A stretch of 64,000 bases of DNA from Clarkia xantiana subsp. parviflora (lineage: Eukaryota > Streptophyta > Magnoliopsida > Myrtales > Onagraceae): assembly GCA_036873135.1 (NCBI GenBank), contig JAPTYO010000012.1, forward strand, positions 9,308,090 through 9,372,089, read 5' to 3'. Of the stretch, positions 9,659-19,279 are shown one piece after another. Numbering within the stretch: position 1 is the stretch's first letter; the number at the start of each line of letters is the position of its first letter. Under the pieces are notes generated by a model. The model was not told the origin of the DNA. It saw nothing but the letters and a program-made list of their open reading frames with translations, and searched no databases. A program made the position numbers and the translations under genes.

Positions 9659-12600
9659 ATGTCTTCGTCAAATTTCTCTCTTTCATCTCCACCAATTTTT
9701 GGAGGAGAGAATTATGATTTTTGGTCCGTAAAGATACGAGCGTTTCTGATGGCAAACGATTTATGGGAAGCAGTTACGAAGGAACCGGAGAAGGAGTCCG
9801 ATGGAGAAGAAATCGATGCAGCCAGACAAAAAATTCTAAAGGAGCAGATGTTGAAGGATGTCCGAGCAATTACCGTCATCCACTCCGCCGTCACCGATGC
9901 CATTTTTCCGAGGATCGTTGGAGCCGCAACAGCAAAGCAGGTTTGGGATATCCTCCAAAATGAGTATCAAGGCACGGAGAAGGTACGCACGATCAGACTC
10001 CAGACCGCCAGAAGAGAGTTTGAGAATTTGAGAATGAAGGAGAACGAAAGTGTTCAAGATTACTCATCCAAATTGAGTGAACTTGTGAACCAGATGAAGT
10101 TGTATGGCGATGAGACAAATGATCAAAGAGTTGTTGAAAAAGTATTGATCAGTCTCCCAGACAAATTTGATCCGATTGTAGCGGCCATCGAGCAGTCCAA
10201 CGACATCAAGAAAATGTCTCTGACCGAGCTAATTGGTTCTTTGCAAGCTCATGAGCGAAGAATAATTAGAAGGTCAGAAACTCCAGCTGAAGGTGCATTC
10301 CAATCCAGCCACAAGTTCAAGAAGGGTGGCAAAAATCAAGGATTTATTAAAAACGACAAAGCAAATTTTCCAGGTCCCTCTAAGGAGCCTGGGAAGACTG
10401 GAAAATTTCCTCCATGTAGCACTTGTGGAAGGACAAATCACATGCCGAAGGATTGCTGGCACAAAGGCAAAATGCAATGTCGATTTTGCAAGAAGTTTGG
10501 GCATGTTGAGAAATTTTGTAGAGCTAAGCAAAATCAAAATAGCTCTCAAAATCAACAGACCCAGAAGGCTAACATGTCGGAGGATCAATTTCATGGAGAT
10601 CAACTTTTTGTCGCCAAGCAAGGAGGTTCCAGTTCTGGAGATGAAGTATGGCTCATTGATAGTGGTTGTACAAACCACATGTCAAACAATTCCAATGTGT
10701 TCTGCCATATGGATTCTTCCGTCAATGTCCCAATCAAAATGGGAAATGGAGCCGTTGTCAATTCCTCAGGCAAAGGAACGGTGGCAGTTCAAACCAGTAA
10801 AGGTACAAAATTCATCCAAGATGTTCTTTACGTGCCTAAATTGGATCAGAATCTGCTAAGCGTAGGCCAAATGATTAGCAATGGTTATTGCCTGGTTTTC
10901 AAGAATGGAGCATGTAGTATTTATGATGCTGCACACAGTGAAATTGCATGTGTTAGCATGAAGGAAAAAAGTTTTCCTATTTCTTGGGATCATGCTCATA
11001 ATGTCATGAAAGCGTCCACTGATGAAACATGGTTATGGCATAGGAGATATGGTCATTATAATTTGGATTCTCTCAAGTTGTCTTTTCAAAAGAACTTTGT
11101 GAGAGATTTAACTCCTATCCATGTTCATAAGGATGTATGTGAAGCATGTCAGTTGGGTAAAATGCATAGAAAACCATTTTCTAATGAGGAGACATGGAGA
11201 GCCTCTCAAAAACTTGAGTTAGTGCACACTGATGTTTGTGGTCCAATGAGAACTCCATCCCTAAGTCAGAATCGGTATTTCATCTTGTTCATAGATGATT
11301 ATACTAGGATGACGTGGGTGTATTTTATGAGGCAAAAATCTGAAGTTTTCACGATCTTCAAAAAGTTTAAAACCATGGTCGAAAATCAAAGTGGTTGTAA
11401 ACTTAAGAAGATTAGATCGGATAATGGGAAAGAGTACACCTCCAAGAATTTTGAGAAGTTTTGTGAAGATGAGGGTGTTGAACATCAACTGTCAGTTGTT
11501 TACACTCCACAACAAAATGGTGTTTCCGAAAGGAAAAATCGAACTGTGATGGAAATGGCTAGATGCATGCTGAATGAGAAAAAGATGCCTAACGAGTTTT
11601 GGGCAGAAGCAGTATATACTACTGTGTATCTGTTGAACAGGCTTCCGACGAAGGCAGTGGCAAATGTCACTCCAATTGAAGCTTGGAATGGAGCAAAGCC
11701 GTCTGCCAAACATCTCAAAGTGTTTGGTTCTCCATGCTACGTTCGTGTCCCGGACCAGAAGAGGCACAAGCTAGAAGAAAAGGCGCTCCGTGGTATTTTT
11801 GTCGGCTATAGTTCTCAATCCAAAGGATACAGGATCTACAACCCTATCACTCAAAAGGTTGTAACCCGTAGAGATGTTGTCTTTGATGAGAATTCTATGT
11901 GGGACTTTGAAGCAAAAGAAGTCCGGAAGAAGCCGATGCTCAATTTCCAAGATCAACCTAGTACTTCCGAAAGTGCTGAGGTTGATGATGATGTTGAAGC
12001 TGACAACACACCCTATGATGAAGAAGAGGAGGAGCATGACGAGGAAAATCATGCAGAGTTGCAAAACTCTGTAGATTCAGACTCTCCAATCAGAAGGGTG
12101 AGATCTCTCTCAAATGTATACGAGAGATGTAATGTTGCACTTATTGAACCGGAAAGCTATACAGAAGCTTCAAGGTACGATGAGTGGAATTCCGCAATGG
12201 AGGAGGAGCTGCACATGATCAACAAGAATGACACGTGGCAACTTGTTGATCGACCAAATCACAAGAAGGTCATTGGTGTCAAGTGGATATACAAGCTGAA
12301 GGTCAATCCAGACGGTTCAATCTTGAAGCACAAGGCGAGACTCGTGGCGAAAGGTTATTCTCAAGAACCCGGAGTTGATTATTCAGACACTTTTGCACCA
12401 GTGGCAAGGCATGATACCATCAGAACTCTCATTGCTCTTGCCGCGCAAAAATGTTGGAAAATTTTCCAACTCGATGTCAAGTCGGCATTCTTGAATGGAT
12501 ATCTCCAGGAGGAGGTATATGTCGAGCAACCTGAAGGATGGTTCATGAAAGGCCAAGAAGAAAAAGTCTACAAGCTGCATAAGGCTTTGTATGGGTTGAA

Positions 12601-13693
12601 GCAGGCTCCAAGAAGCTGGTATAGCAGAATTGATGATTATTTCATCAATCAAGGATTCAGCAGAAGCGAGAGTGAACCCACTCTTTATGTCAGATTCAAG
12701 AACAGGTCAGAAATACTCGTAGTATCATTATATGTTGATGATATTCTTGTTACTGGAAGTAGTCCTGACATGGTTCTTGAGTTCAAGAAAAAGATGATGG
12801 AAAAATTTGAGATGACAGATTTGGGTCTTATGAATTATTTTCTTGGGATGAAAATATGCCAAAACAAAAAAGGCATTTTCATATCTCAAAGAAAGTATGC
12901 CGAAAATATTTTGAAGCGGTTCAAGATGGATCGTTGCAAACCGGTGTCTACTCCGCTAGTAGCCAATGAGAAGCTGTGCAAGGAAGATGGTGCTAGCAGA
13001 GTTGATCAAAGTCATTACCGGAAGTTGATTGGCAGTTTGTTATATTTAACTGCGACCAGACCTGATCTAATGTTTGCTGCAAGTTTATTATCCAGATTCA
13101 TGCATGCTCCAAGTCAAATCCATTTAGGAGCAATGAAGAGGGTGCTCAGATACATTCGAGGTACAACCGACTACGGGATTTGGTTTACATCCACTGCAGA
13201 TGTAAAGCTCCAAGGCTACACTGATAGTGATTGGGCCGGATCCGTAGATGACATGAAGAGCACATCAGGTTATGCATTTACGCTTGGTTCTGGAATTTTT
13301 ACTTGGCTTTCGAAGAAGCAGGAAACTGTGGCACAGTCAACCGCAGAAGCTGAGTACATTGCAGCAGCAACCGCAACCAATCAAGCGATTTGGTTAAGGA
13401 AGATTTTGCAAGATATCGGTCATGCAGAAACAGAGGCAACTGAGATTTACTGCGATAGCAAATCAGCAATAGCTATTGCAAAGAATCCAATCAACCATGG
13501 GAAGACGAAACATATCAAGGTGAAGTATCATTTCATCCGTGAAGCTGAAAAATCGAAAGAGATCAAGCTAGTTTATTGCAATACTGAGGAGCAGATTGCA
13601 GATATCATCACCAAGGCACTTCCGAAGGCAAAGTTCGAATTTCTGAGATCAAAGCTCGGAGTATTCAGTGAAAATTTTATGGAGGAGTGTTGA
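9659..13693 (+). CDS. intact copia Gag-Pol polyprotein
   Basis: This is one uninterrupted 1,344-codon frame, the usual copia length. Order: gag (UBN2-type; FGGENYDFW near the start), two CCHC knuckles (C-X2-C-X4-H-X4-C) around residues 253-290, aspartic protease WLIDSGCTNHM near 331, integrase zinc finger with HRRYGH and CEACQLGK near 459-498 followed by the DDE core (DDYTRMTWVYF, SDNGKEY, QNGVSERKNR), reverse transcriptase with YVDDI near 1025, and RNase H with TDSDWAGS near 1189. It provides capsid, cDNA synthesis and integration for the element. The ATG at 9659 is the first after the PBS. The stop TGA (13691-13693) lies inside the 3' LTR, so the coding frame crosses the polypurine tract. 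No inactivating change is visible. Confidence 0.97.
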   Translation: MSSSNFSLSSPPIFGGENYDFWSVKIRAFLMANDLWEAVTKEPEKESDGEEIDAARQKILKEQMLKDVRAITVIHSAVTDAIFPRIVGAATAKQVWDILQNEYQGTEKVRTIRLQTARREFENLRMKENESVQDYSSKLSELVNQMKLYGDETNDQRVVEKVLISLPDKFDPIVAAIEQSNDIKKMSLTELIGSLQAHERRIIRRSETPAEGAFQSSHKFKKGGKNQGFIKNDKANFPGPSKEPGKTGKFPPCSTCGRTNHMPKDCWHKGKMQCRFCKKFGHVEKFCRAKQNQNSSQNQQTQKANMSEDQFHGDQLFVAKQGGSSSGDEVWLIDSGCTNHMSNNSNVFCHMDSSVNVPIKMGNGAVVNSSGKGTVAVQTSKGTKFIQDVLYVPKLDQNLLSVGQMISNGYCLVFKNGACSIYDAAHSEIACVSMKEKSFPISWDHAHNVMKASTDETWLWHRRYGHYNLDSLKLSFQKNFVRDLTPIHVHKDVCEACQLGKMHRKPFSNEETWRASQKLELVHTDVCGPMRTPSLSQNRYFILFIDDYTRMTWVYFMRQKSEVFTIFKKFKTMVENQSGCKLKKIRSDNGKEYTSKNFEKFCEDEGVEHQLSVVYTPQQNGVSERKNRTVMEMARCMLNEKKMPNEFWAEAVYTTVYLLNRLPTKAVANVTPIEAWNGAKPSAKHLKVFGSPCYVRVPDQKRHKLEEKALRGIFVGYSSQSKGYRIYNPITQKVVTRRDVVFDENSMWDFEAKEVRKKPMLNFQDQPSTSESAEVDDDVEADNTPYDEEEEEHDEENHAELQNSVDSDSPIRRVRSLSNVYERCNVALIEPESYTEASRYDEWNSAMEEELHMINKNDTWQLVDRPNHKKVIGVKWIYKLKVNPDGSILKHKARLVAKGYSQEPGVDYSDTFAPVARHDTIRTLIALAAQKCWKIFQLDVKSAFLNGYLQEEVYVEQPEGWFMKGQEEKVYKLHKALYGLKQAPRSWYSRIDDYFINQGFSRSESEPTLYVRFKNRSEILVVSLYVDDILVTGSSPDMVLEFKKKMMEKFEMTDLGLMNYFLGMKICQNKKGIFISQRKYAENILKRFKMDRCKPVSTPLVANEKLCKEDGASRVDQSHYRKLIGSLLYLTATRPDLMFAASLLSRFMHAPSQIHLGAMKRVLRYIRGTTDYGIWFTSTADVKLQGYTDSDWAGSVDDMKSTSGYAFTLGSGIFTWLSKKQETVAQSTAEAEYIAAATATNQAIWLRKILQDIGHAETEATEIYCDSKSAIAIAKNPINHGKTKHIKVKYHFIREAEKSKEIKLVYCNTEEQIADIITKALPKAKFEFLRSKLGVFSENFMEEC
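13679..13687 (+). other. polypurine tract
   Basis: ATGGAGGAG immediately precedes the 3' LTR and would prime plus-strand synthesis. The same bases encode Met-Glu-Glu near the polyprotein C-terminus. Confidence 0.8.
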
Positions 13694-14106
13694 GATAAAA
13701 TTTCACTGACACACTATTGCACTATTGTCAAAGAATGAATAGTGGTGTATTAAGTATGTTTGTTTGTATGTGTCGGTGAAGAAGAAAAATATGAAGCTAA
13801 CTTGTAGGAGTCACCAATGTCTAATTAGTCTTCATTGTCATGATGATGTCTCTATATTATTGTTCTCTGACTTTGGCTAGAAGAAAAAAGCCAACAAGTC
13901 TATATATGTATTCATAATGTATGTGTGCTCAATTAACAAAAACTGAGAGCAAGTTCTATGTCTGAGAGCAATATACGAAAGTATTTGTCTATCACCTTCT
14001 ATATTCATATTATCATCTCCTTCCAACATAAAGCTTCTCTACAAATTTATTAGCTAAGTTAATTCCGCTAACTTAGCGATTATATTCCAACCGAAATTTT
14101 CCAACA
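13688..14106 (+). repeat. 3' LTR of young copia element
   Basis: It is 419 bp and nearly identical to the 5' copy. Differences are G/A in TGTCTAGTTAG versus TGTCTAATTAG, and GAGTATTTT versus GAAATTTT near the end. Confidence 0.95.
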
Positions 14107-14111
14107 CTTTC

Positions 14112-14270
14112 AGCTGGTGAGTATGTTATTAATTGCTCCCTCCTAGGCATAATTTACAGCAACAGTTTGACATTTATCAACTGTGCAGTGCAGACGACGA
14201 AAACAGTAACCAATCAACATCCTCCTTGCTGGCGCCTCCCAAGTGGGATTTCCTCTTCTGATTGCTCAGT
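14112..14270 (+). pseudogene. possible 3' remainder of the ABIL locus
   Basis: After the copia target duplication the sequence resumes AGCTGGTGAGTATG, a good splice donor, so the insertion may sit in an exon whose left half is about 9141-9171. A possible next exon starts after GTGCAG near 14187 and is open for about 20 codons. I could not align it to a known ABIL C-terminus. If ABIL already stops at 9026 this part is not translated. Confidence 0.35.
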
Positions 14271-14530
14271 ACCGACCCCCCCGTAGGGTAAACTCAATAA
14301 CCACTATATTGTACGTATATCATTTAAAAGTATATGTTTTTCTTTTTTATGCATTTAGAGAAGTGATTAGTGAAGTGCAAACTGCCCTTTAAATCCCTGC
14401 TATGTGCTTTACCTGGGTAACTTTGGCGTGGTAAATAATATAACAATAATATTGGTACATCACATAATATGACCGACCGACTGTTTAGTCTTGCATGAGA
14501 GACCAAAAAAATAGCTAATAATAATATCAA

Positions 14531-15054
14531 GGGTTAAGAACCTATAAACTGTTTGAAGTTTGATCCATGTGAGATTTTGGTGAGTTTGAAGTTTAAAATG
14601 TTGAAATGGACAGTCTCAAGTTTCATTTTAGTTGAAAATTGGTGTCTTCGCGCGTCTTTTCCTCTCCCCTCAAACATTTTCATCGACCATTTCACCCACT
14701 CATAATCCATTACTCTTTACTTTTTATAAAATCGTTAAATTTCTTACAAAACTTGAACATCCGAAAGAAAAACTTTTCAGCAGAGTGGTGTGGAGTGATT
14801 TTAGAGCGATATATACTTTTGCGGATGTGGCCACCTTCTTAGGTGACAGTCCCGGCAAGGTGACGAGAATGGAGCGTGCATGAGAGCTTCTATTTGACAT
14901 CCGATTTTGTCGGGATTGACTTCTCTAAGGTAATCACACTGAGCCATCATATTTTAACAAAAATGAAACCTGAGGCTGTCCATTTTAACATTTTGAACTT
15001 CAGACACCAAAATCTCACATGGAGCAAACTTCACAGTTTATAGGTTCTTAACCC
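14531..15054. mobile_element. Mutator-like MITE, copy 2 (best preserved)
   Basis: Inverted repeats of about 105 bp start GGGTTAAGAACCTATAAAC at each end. Flanks carry a perfect 9-bp duplication TAATATCAA (14522-14530 and 15055-15063). Long TIRs plus a 9-bp duplication are the signature of Mutator-like elements. The interior (about 310 bp) has no transposase. Short frames in it are not genes. Confidence 0.88.
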
Positions 15055-15063
15055 TAATATCAA

Positions 15064-15768
15064 GTGTGAATAGAGTGGACGATTTGCTAGTTTGGGACTG
15101 AAGTAGGGAGTGAATTGTTTATTGTAGGATTCGATGGATGGCTCAAGATCAATGAGTGCATTCCGGTCATTCGATAACAGCAACCAAAACAAAATGGGAG
15201 CCCCAGCTCGCAACAGAAGCATGTTGTCTGCATTTTTCGCGAAACCTAAAACACCAAGGTTGAGAGCATAGACCTAGTTTCAGCTCACTAGAGTGGGATG
15301 ATGATATCTTCTTCTGTTAGTGTATCTGTTGCTTGAGGTGGTGTTGTAAATTGCTTCTAATTAAGCTAGCTTCTTGTTTCTTTTCTGTTGGGAGTATGTA
15401 TGCCATCTAAATGTCCACAATAAATAATGGAGTAGTTTAGCAGCTAGCTAGTGCTAGTGCTAGTCTATGTTGGCAGGAGATGGGTGTAATTGGTTTGTGC
15501 AGGTAATTCATCATTCCCTCCCACCACTACTATATTGACATTTAGAGCGTGTTGGTAAACAAACAGGAGGTTATTCATTTTGATAAGGCTGGAGAGAATC
15601 TGTTTTAGCAATAAATGCTAAATTAGGCCTTCATTTATCAACTGGTTTTAGAATAATTTGTTAAATAATTAGTCTAAATTTTCTCATGGTCATCGTGATA
15701 TGTGCAAAATCAGATAGAAGTAAATGCTAACCACTAGAGTACTGAATGTAAATATATTAATATTTAGT
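15064..15768. other. spacer between elements
   Basis: No convincing gene or element boundary. It may include ABIL 3' flank, but nothing coding is recognisable. Confidence 0.4.
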
Positions 15769-15773
15769 TAGTA

Positions 15774-16196
15774 TGTAGGAAAATGCACTCAAACGGGTGC
15801 TCATGTAAGTCGCGGTAAGAGTGGGGACCGAAATGTAATGTCTTGAAAGTGTGAAACCGCTCGTGGTAACCGCTCGACTATCTCTTGTGCCTATATATAG
15901 ATGGTGGGTAGAGAACCCACGGTACCAAGCATCCATACTCCCTATATCATATGTTGCTCTATAGTTTAGTCTAAGGGTTATCAACTGTGGAGACCGAGGT
16001 GTGATCCGATCAAGTGACGCACCTCTCCGACCGGCATCCCGCCACGTAACCGTGATTCCGAACCGCCGCCGACGATCTACGCTTCCGCAACCGCACGCCC
16101 GTTACACCGAACAAGTAAGTGTCGTTTCTATGGTTACGATCTCATGTCTTACTAACGTGTGTGTATTTTAGCGTGCATGTAGTTCGAATTCCTACA
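15774..16196 (+). repeat. 5' LTR
   Basis: It is 423 bp, with a TATA-like CCTATATATAG near 15890, and is followed by TTGGTATCAGAGCC as the PBS. Short minus-strand frames in this LTR and in its 3' partner are not genes. Confidence 0.92.
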
Positions 16197-16210
16197 TTGG
16201 TATCAGAGCC

Positions 16211-18419
16211 GAAGGTTCGGTTTCCGGCTCCGGCATCGTCGTTGTGACGGTTGTGCCGACGTTCCACCGATTTTCGGAGCTTTTGTGGCTCCGTCCGTTT
16301 CGGATGTGTCCGGCCCTTCATTAGTGAGTATTTGTTGCTCATTTTCGAACCAATAGGTTAGTGGTCACATGGGCTACGAACCCCCGACGAATCCATCAAT
16401 GAAACCGACGAAAATCCCGGTCGTTTTCTCGTGGCCGAGTGTGGCCGCGAAATTTCCACTACGTTTTGTTATGTTCGCATGGCCATATTCACGGTTTGTT
16501 CGTGTGGCCTAAGCATGGGGCGAGGCACAACGGCCACCTCCATGAGAAAAGTGGCGGCCATGGACGCTACACCGAGCTCAAAACTTGTTTTTTCGAAAAT
16601 ATTTTTTTCTCGCCGAAACGACTATTTTTTACGAACGGTTACCACGAGTCTCCGGTGGTGTGTCGCCGGTGACGGTTACGAGCAAAACGGTTAAGGAATA
16701 AGTGGGATTAGTGGCTATGTAGTGGGTACATGGATGGAGGTTATTTTTTTTGTGGAGTGGGAAGTTTTTCACGTAAAATTCGAGTGTAGAAGACAACCAA
16801 CGCGGGTCGGATTTAACTTTAAAAAAAACGGGTCGACTGACCCTTATCACGTGGAAACTTTTTTTTGCTTAAGTCGCACGTGAATTTTAAGTGGCTGTAG
16901 TGGGCTGTTTTTTTACTTAAACTAAAGTGGGCCACTTTTATTTCTTTTCTAGCCCATGATAGTTTTCTTAAGTAATTTTTTTTACTGGACCGTTTTTTTT
17001 ATTTGGCCCATATTTACTTATATATATGATCGTTTTTTTTTTTTTCAGCCATGGTGGAGTTGACCGTGGGTCAACTGTTTACCTAAAAAAAAAATCAACC
17101 CACATTATTTTAAAGTGTTCAAAGGGGTCCATTAGCTTTTTCATTGGATTTTTGTTTGAAGCTGACTCGGTCAAATTTTTAAAACGAGAAGTCAACCATA
17201 TTTTTGGTTAAAAATGGGCCCCTATTTTTTTTGGACAAAAATATTTTATTACAGTCCCTAATTCTTTAAATACATACTTAATTTTATTAGTATCATGTTA
17301 GGGGTGCTATTTTTGTTTAGTATTATGTTTACTAGAATTGCATGTTGGCCCCCGTAGTTTGAATATGTTTCAACTACAATCGAAATATGTTTTCGCAAAG
17401 TCTTAGGAGACTCGATTGTATATTCTTGATTTGAAATTGAGGAAATAATTATGTCTAGAAAGACCGAGCTTGAAGTGGAAACTTGACGCCGCGCCCCCTC
17501 CTCCCCGGCATGGGAACTACGGTTCTGTCTAAGAAAAGGGAGTGTTGGGGCCTGTCTCGCGAACCCTTCGGTCCACCTGGGAATGTTCCTCTAAACGTAA
17601 CTTTTGAGAATTTACATGAGGGTATTAAGTCTTTTAAAGGATTTTTATGCGAGTTTGTCTTGCTAAATCTGAAATGGGGTGCTAGATTTTAGTTTTGTAT
17701 TAAACATGATACTTGTTAATTTGTTGAACATCCATGTATACGTACATTTTGTGAGCATGCATATTTTGCTCATTATGACATGATTTCGCTAAGCATGATA
17801 CATGTTGATTTATATAGTATCCATGTTTGGCCAAAAAAAAAAAAAATATATAGTATCCATGTTTATGAATATTAGAGATGCATGCTAGCATGATTTATTA
17901 TGTCATGTCATTGTCCAAATCATCATCCATATAAGCATGCTTGAATATTTCATGTTTAGTCCATGCTGATTTGTTTAGTATATTTTTATATATCAATCTT
18001 GAGAGCATGTTTTACTCGATTGATACTTGTTATATGCTAAGCATGATTCATGATGATCTGTGTAGAATCCATGTGTAAGTAAACATTGAGAGCATGTCAA
18101 CTTGCTTAATGATTATTACATGTTTAGCATGTCACAAGTTGTAGTTAGTCATTCATGTATAAGCTAAATCATGATTGCATGTTGACGTAATCAATGTGGT
18201 TGGAACTTGACTTGATTATTGGCTAAAATTAATTCTCGCTAAGCATGTACTTTGGACGATGATTGGGAACATAGTGAACTTTTGACTCCGGGACATGCTT
18301 GCTTTAATTAATTCGGTCAATAAGATAGTTGAGTATAACATGTGTAAGTATAATGAACAATGATTCTTGCATGCCTTGTTGAATGATCCTGATATGAAGC
18401 TATCTCTTTTGTGTAAAAG
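16211..18419 (+). other. long untranslated leader of the 8-kb copia element
   Basis: About 2.2 kb separate PBS and gag, far more than in the young copia (about 50 bp). No long frame is seen. From about 17700 to 18200 a loose repeat recurs, with variants of CTAAGCATGAT and TCCATGT every 70-120 bp. Confidence 0.55.
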
Positions 18420-19279
18420 ATGACAACAGTTCTCCAAAAGATTTTTGCCGAACTTAGCTGTGCATTAAAGTTGAATGGTGATAACTATGAGGTCTGGCAG
18501 GAGAAAGTTCAGTACTTACTCCAAAAGCTAGAAATTCTGGAGACCATATCCAATGACATGGAAGAGCCTAAAGCGGGGAATACGACCCAACAGAGGCGAG
18601 ACTTGAAAGCCTATGAGGCCTGGAAAGTGAAAAATCGCACCGCGTGCATCATTTTGTTGAGTGCTATGAATGATGCTGTGTTCAAGGAATTTCAAGGTTA
18701 TCAGAGTGCTAGGGCGCTTTGGACGACTTGAAGAAGAAATTTGGTTTCTATTCCACAGAAAGGATACAGTTCTTGACTATGAGATTAGCCTCCTATAAGA
18801 GGCATCCTGAACACTCCATGAAGTTGAATATTTGGCATATGGCTGATATGATAGCTGAACTCAGGCGCGTCGGTCATATGTTCACTCAAAGGCAGAAACT
18901 CCAGGTTGTAATTCACTCCTTACACGATTCGTGGAAGCATGTCAGAATGCAGTTATCCCGCTCTGATTGGGCTGCCACTCTAGAAGAAGTTCAGAGACTT
19001 CTAAAGCTAGAAGAGGAAATGCATAAGAGTAAGAGTACTCTGGCTGAGTTGCATGTGGCGACTTCCTCCAAAGCTCAAAGGAAGCCTAAGAGAAGGAATC
19101 GTGGTAAGAAGGATGAGCATGATGGATCAAGTCAGAAACAAAAGACTGATGAAATTGGCGAGCGGAAGCGTCCGCGTTGTGTCCAAATGGCTAAGAGAAA
19201 GTGCTATAGTTGTAACTGTATCGGTCACTACTCGAAAGATTGCACTGCTCCAAAGCGTCATGTATGTCTTGGTGCTTAA
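18420..19279 (+). pseudogene. copia gag, frameshifted
   Basis: The first frame (18420-18731) starts at ATG and carries gag-2/UBN2 features: LNGDNYEVWQEKVQYLL and RTACIILLSAMNDAVFKEF. It runs out just where the second frame (from about 18719) takes over with DLKKKFGFYSTERIQFL, so a single-base shift near 18720 separates them. The second frame continues through a long helical part and a Lys/Arg-rich stretch to one CCHC knuckle, CYSCNCIGHYSKDC, then stops at 19279. No protease or polymerase follows. Confidence 0.85.

Larger units (their letters stand above)
9172..14106 (+). mobile_element. complete Ty1/copia retrotransposon, very young
   Basis: Two LTRs (9172-9591 and 13688-14106) begin TGTTGAGAT and end CCAACA. 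A 5-bp target duplication CTTTC sits on both sides (9167-9171, 14107-14111). PBS, single intact polyprotein and polypurine tract are all present. The LTRs differ by two substitutions and one 1-bp indel in about 420 bp, pointing to a recent insertion. The target lies downstream of ABIL exon 4, within what may be the next exon (AG at 9139-9140, then AAGTCTTTC|AGCTG|GTGAGT). Confidence 0.97.

Noticed and set aside
14632..14883. Two overlapping plus-strand frames
   Set aside because: They fall entirely in the Mutator-like MITE, and the homologous element at 32305 does not keep them open.
16431..16694. Short overlapping frames after the copia PBS
   Set aside because: They lie in the untranslated leader, overlap in two frames, and show no gag feature.
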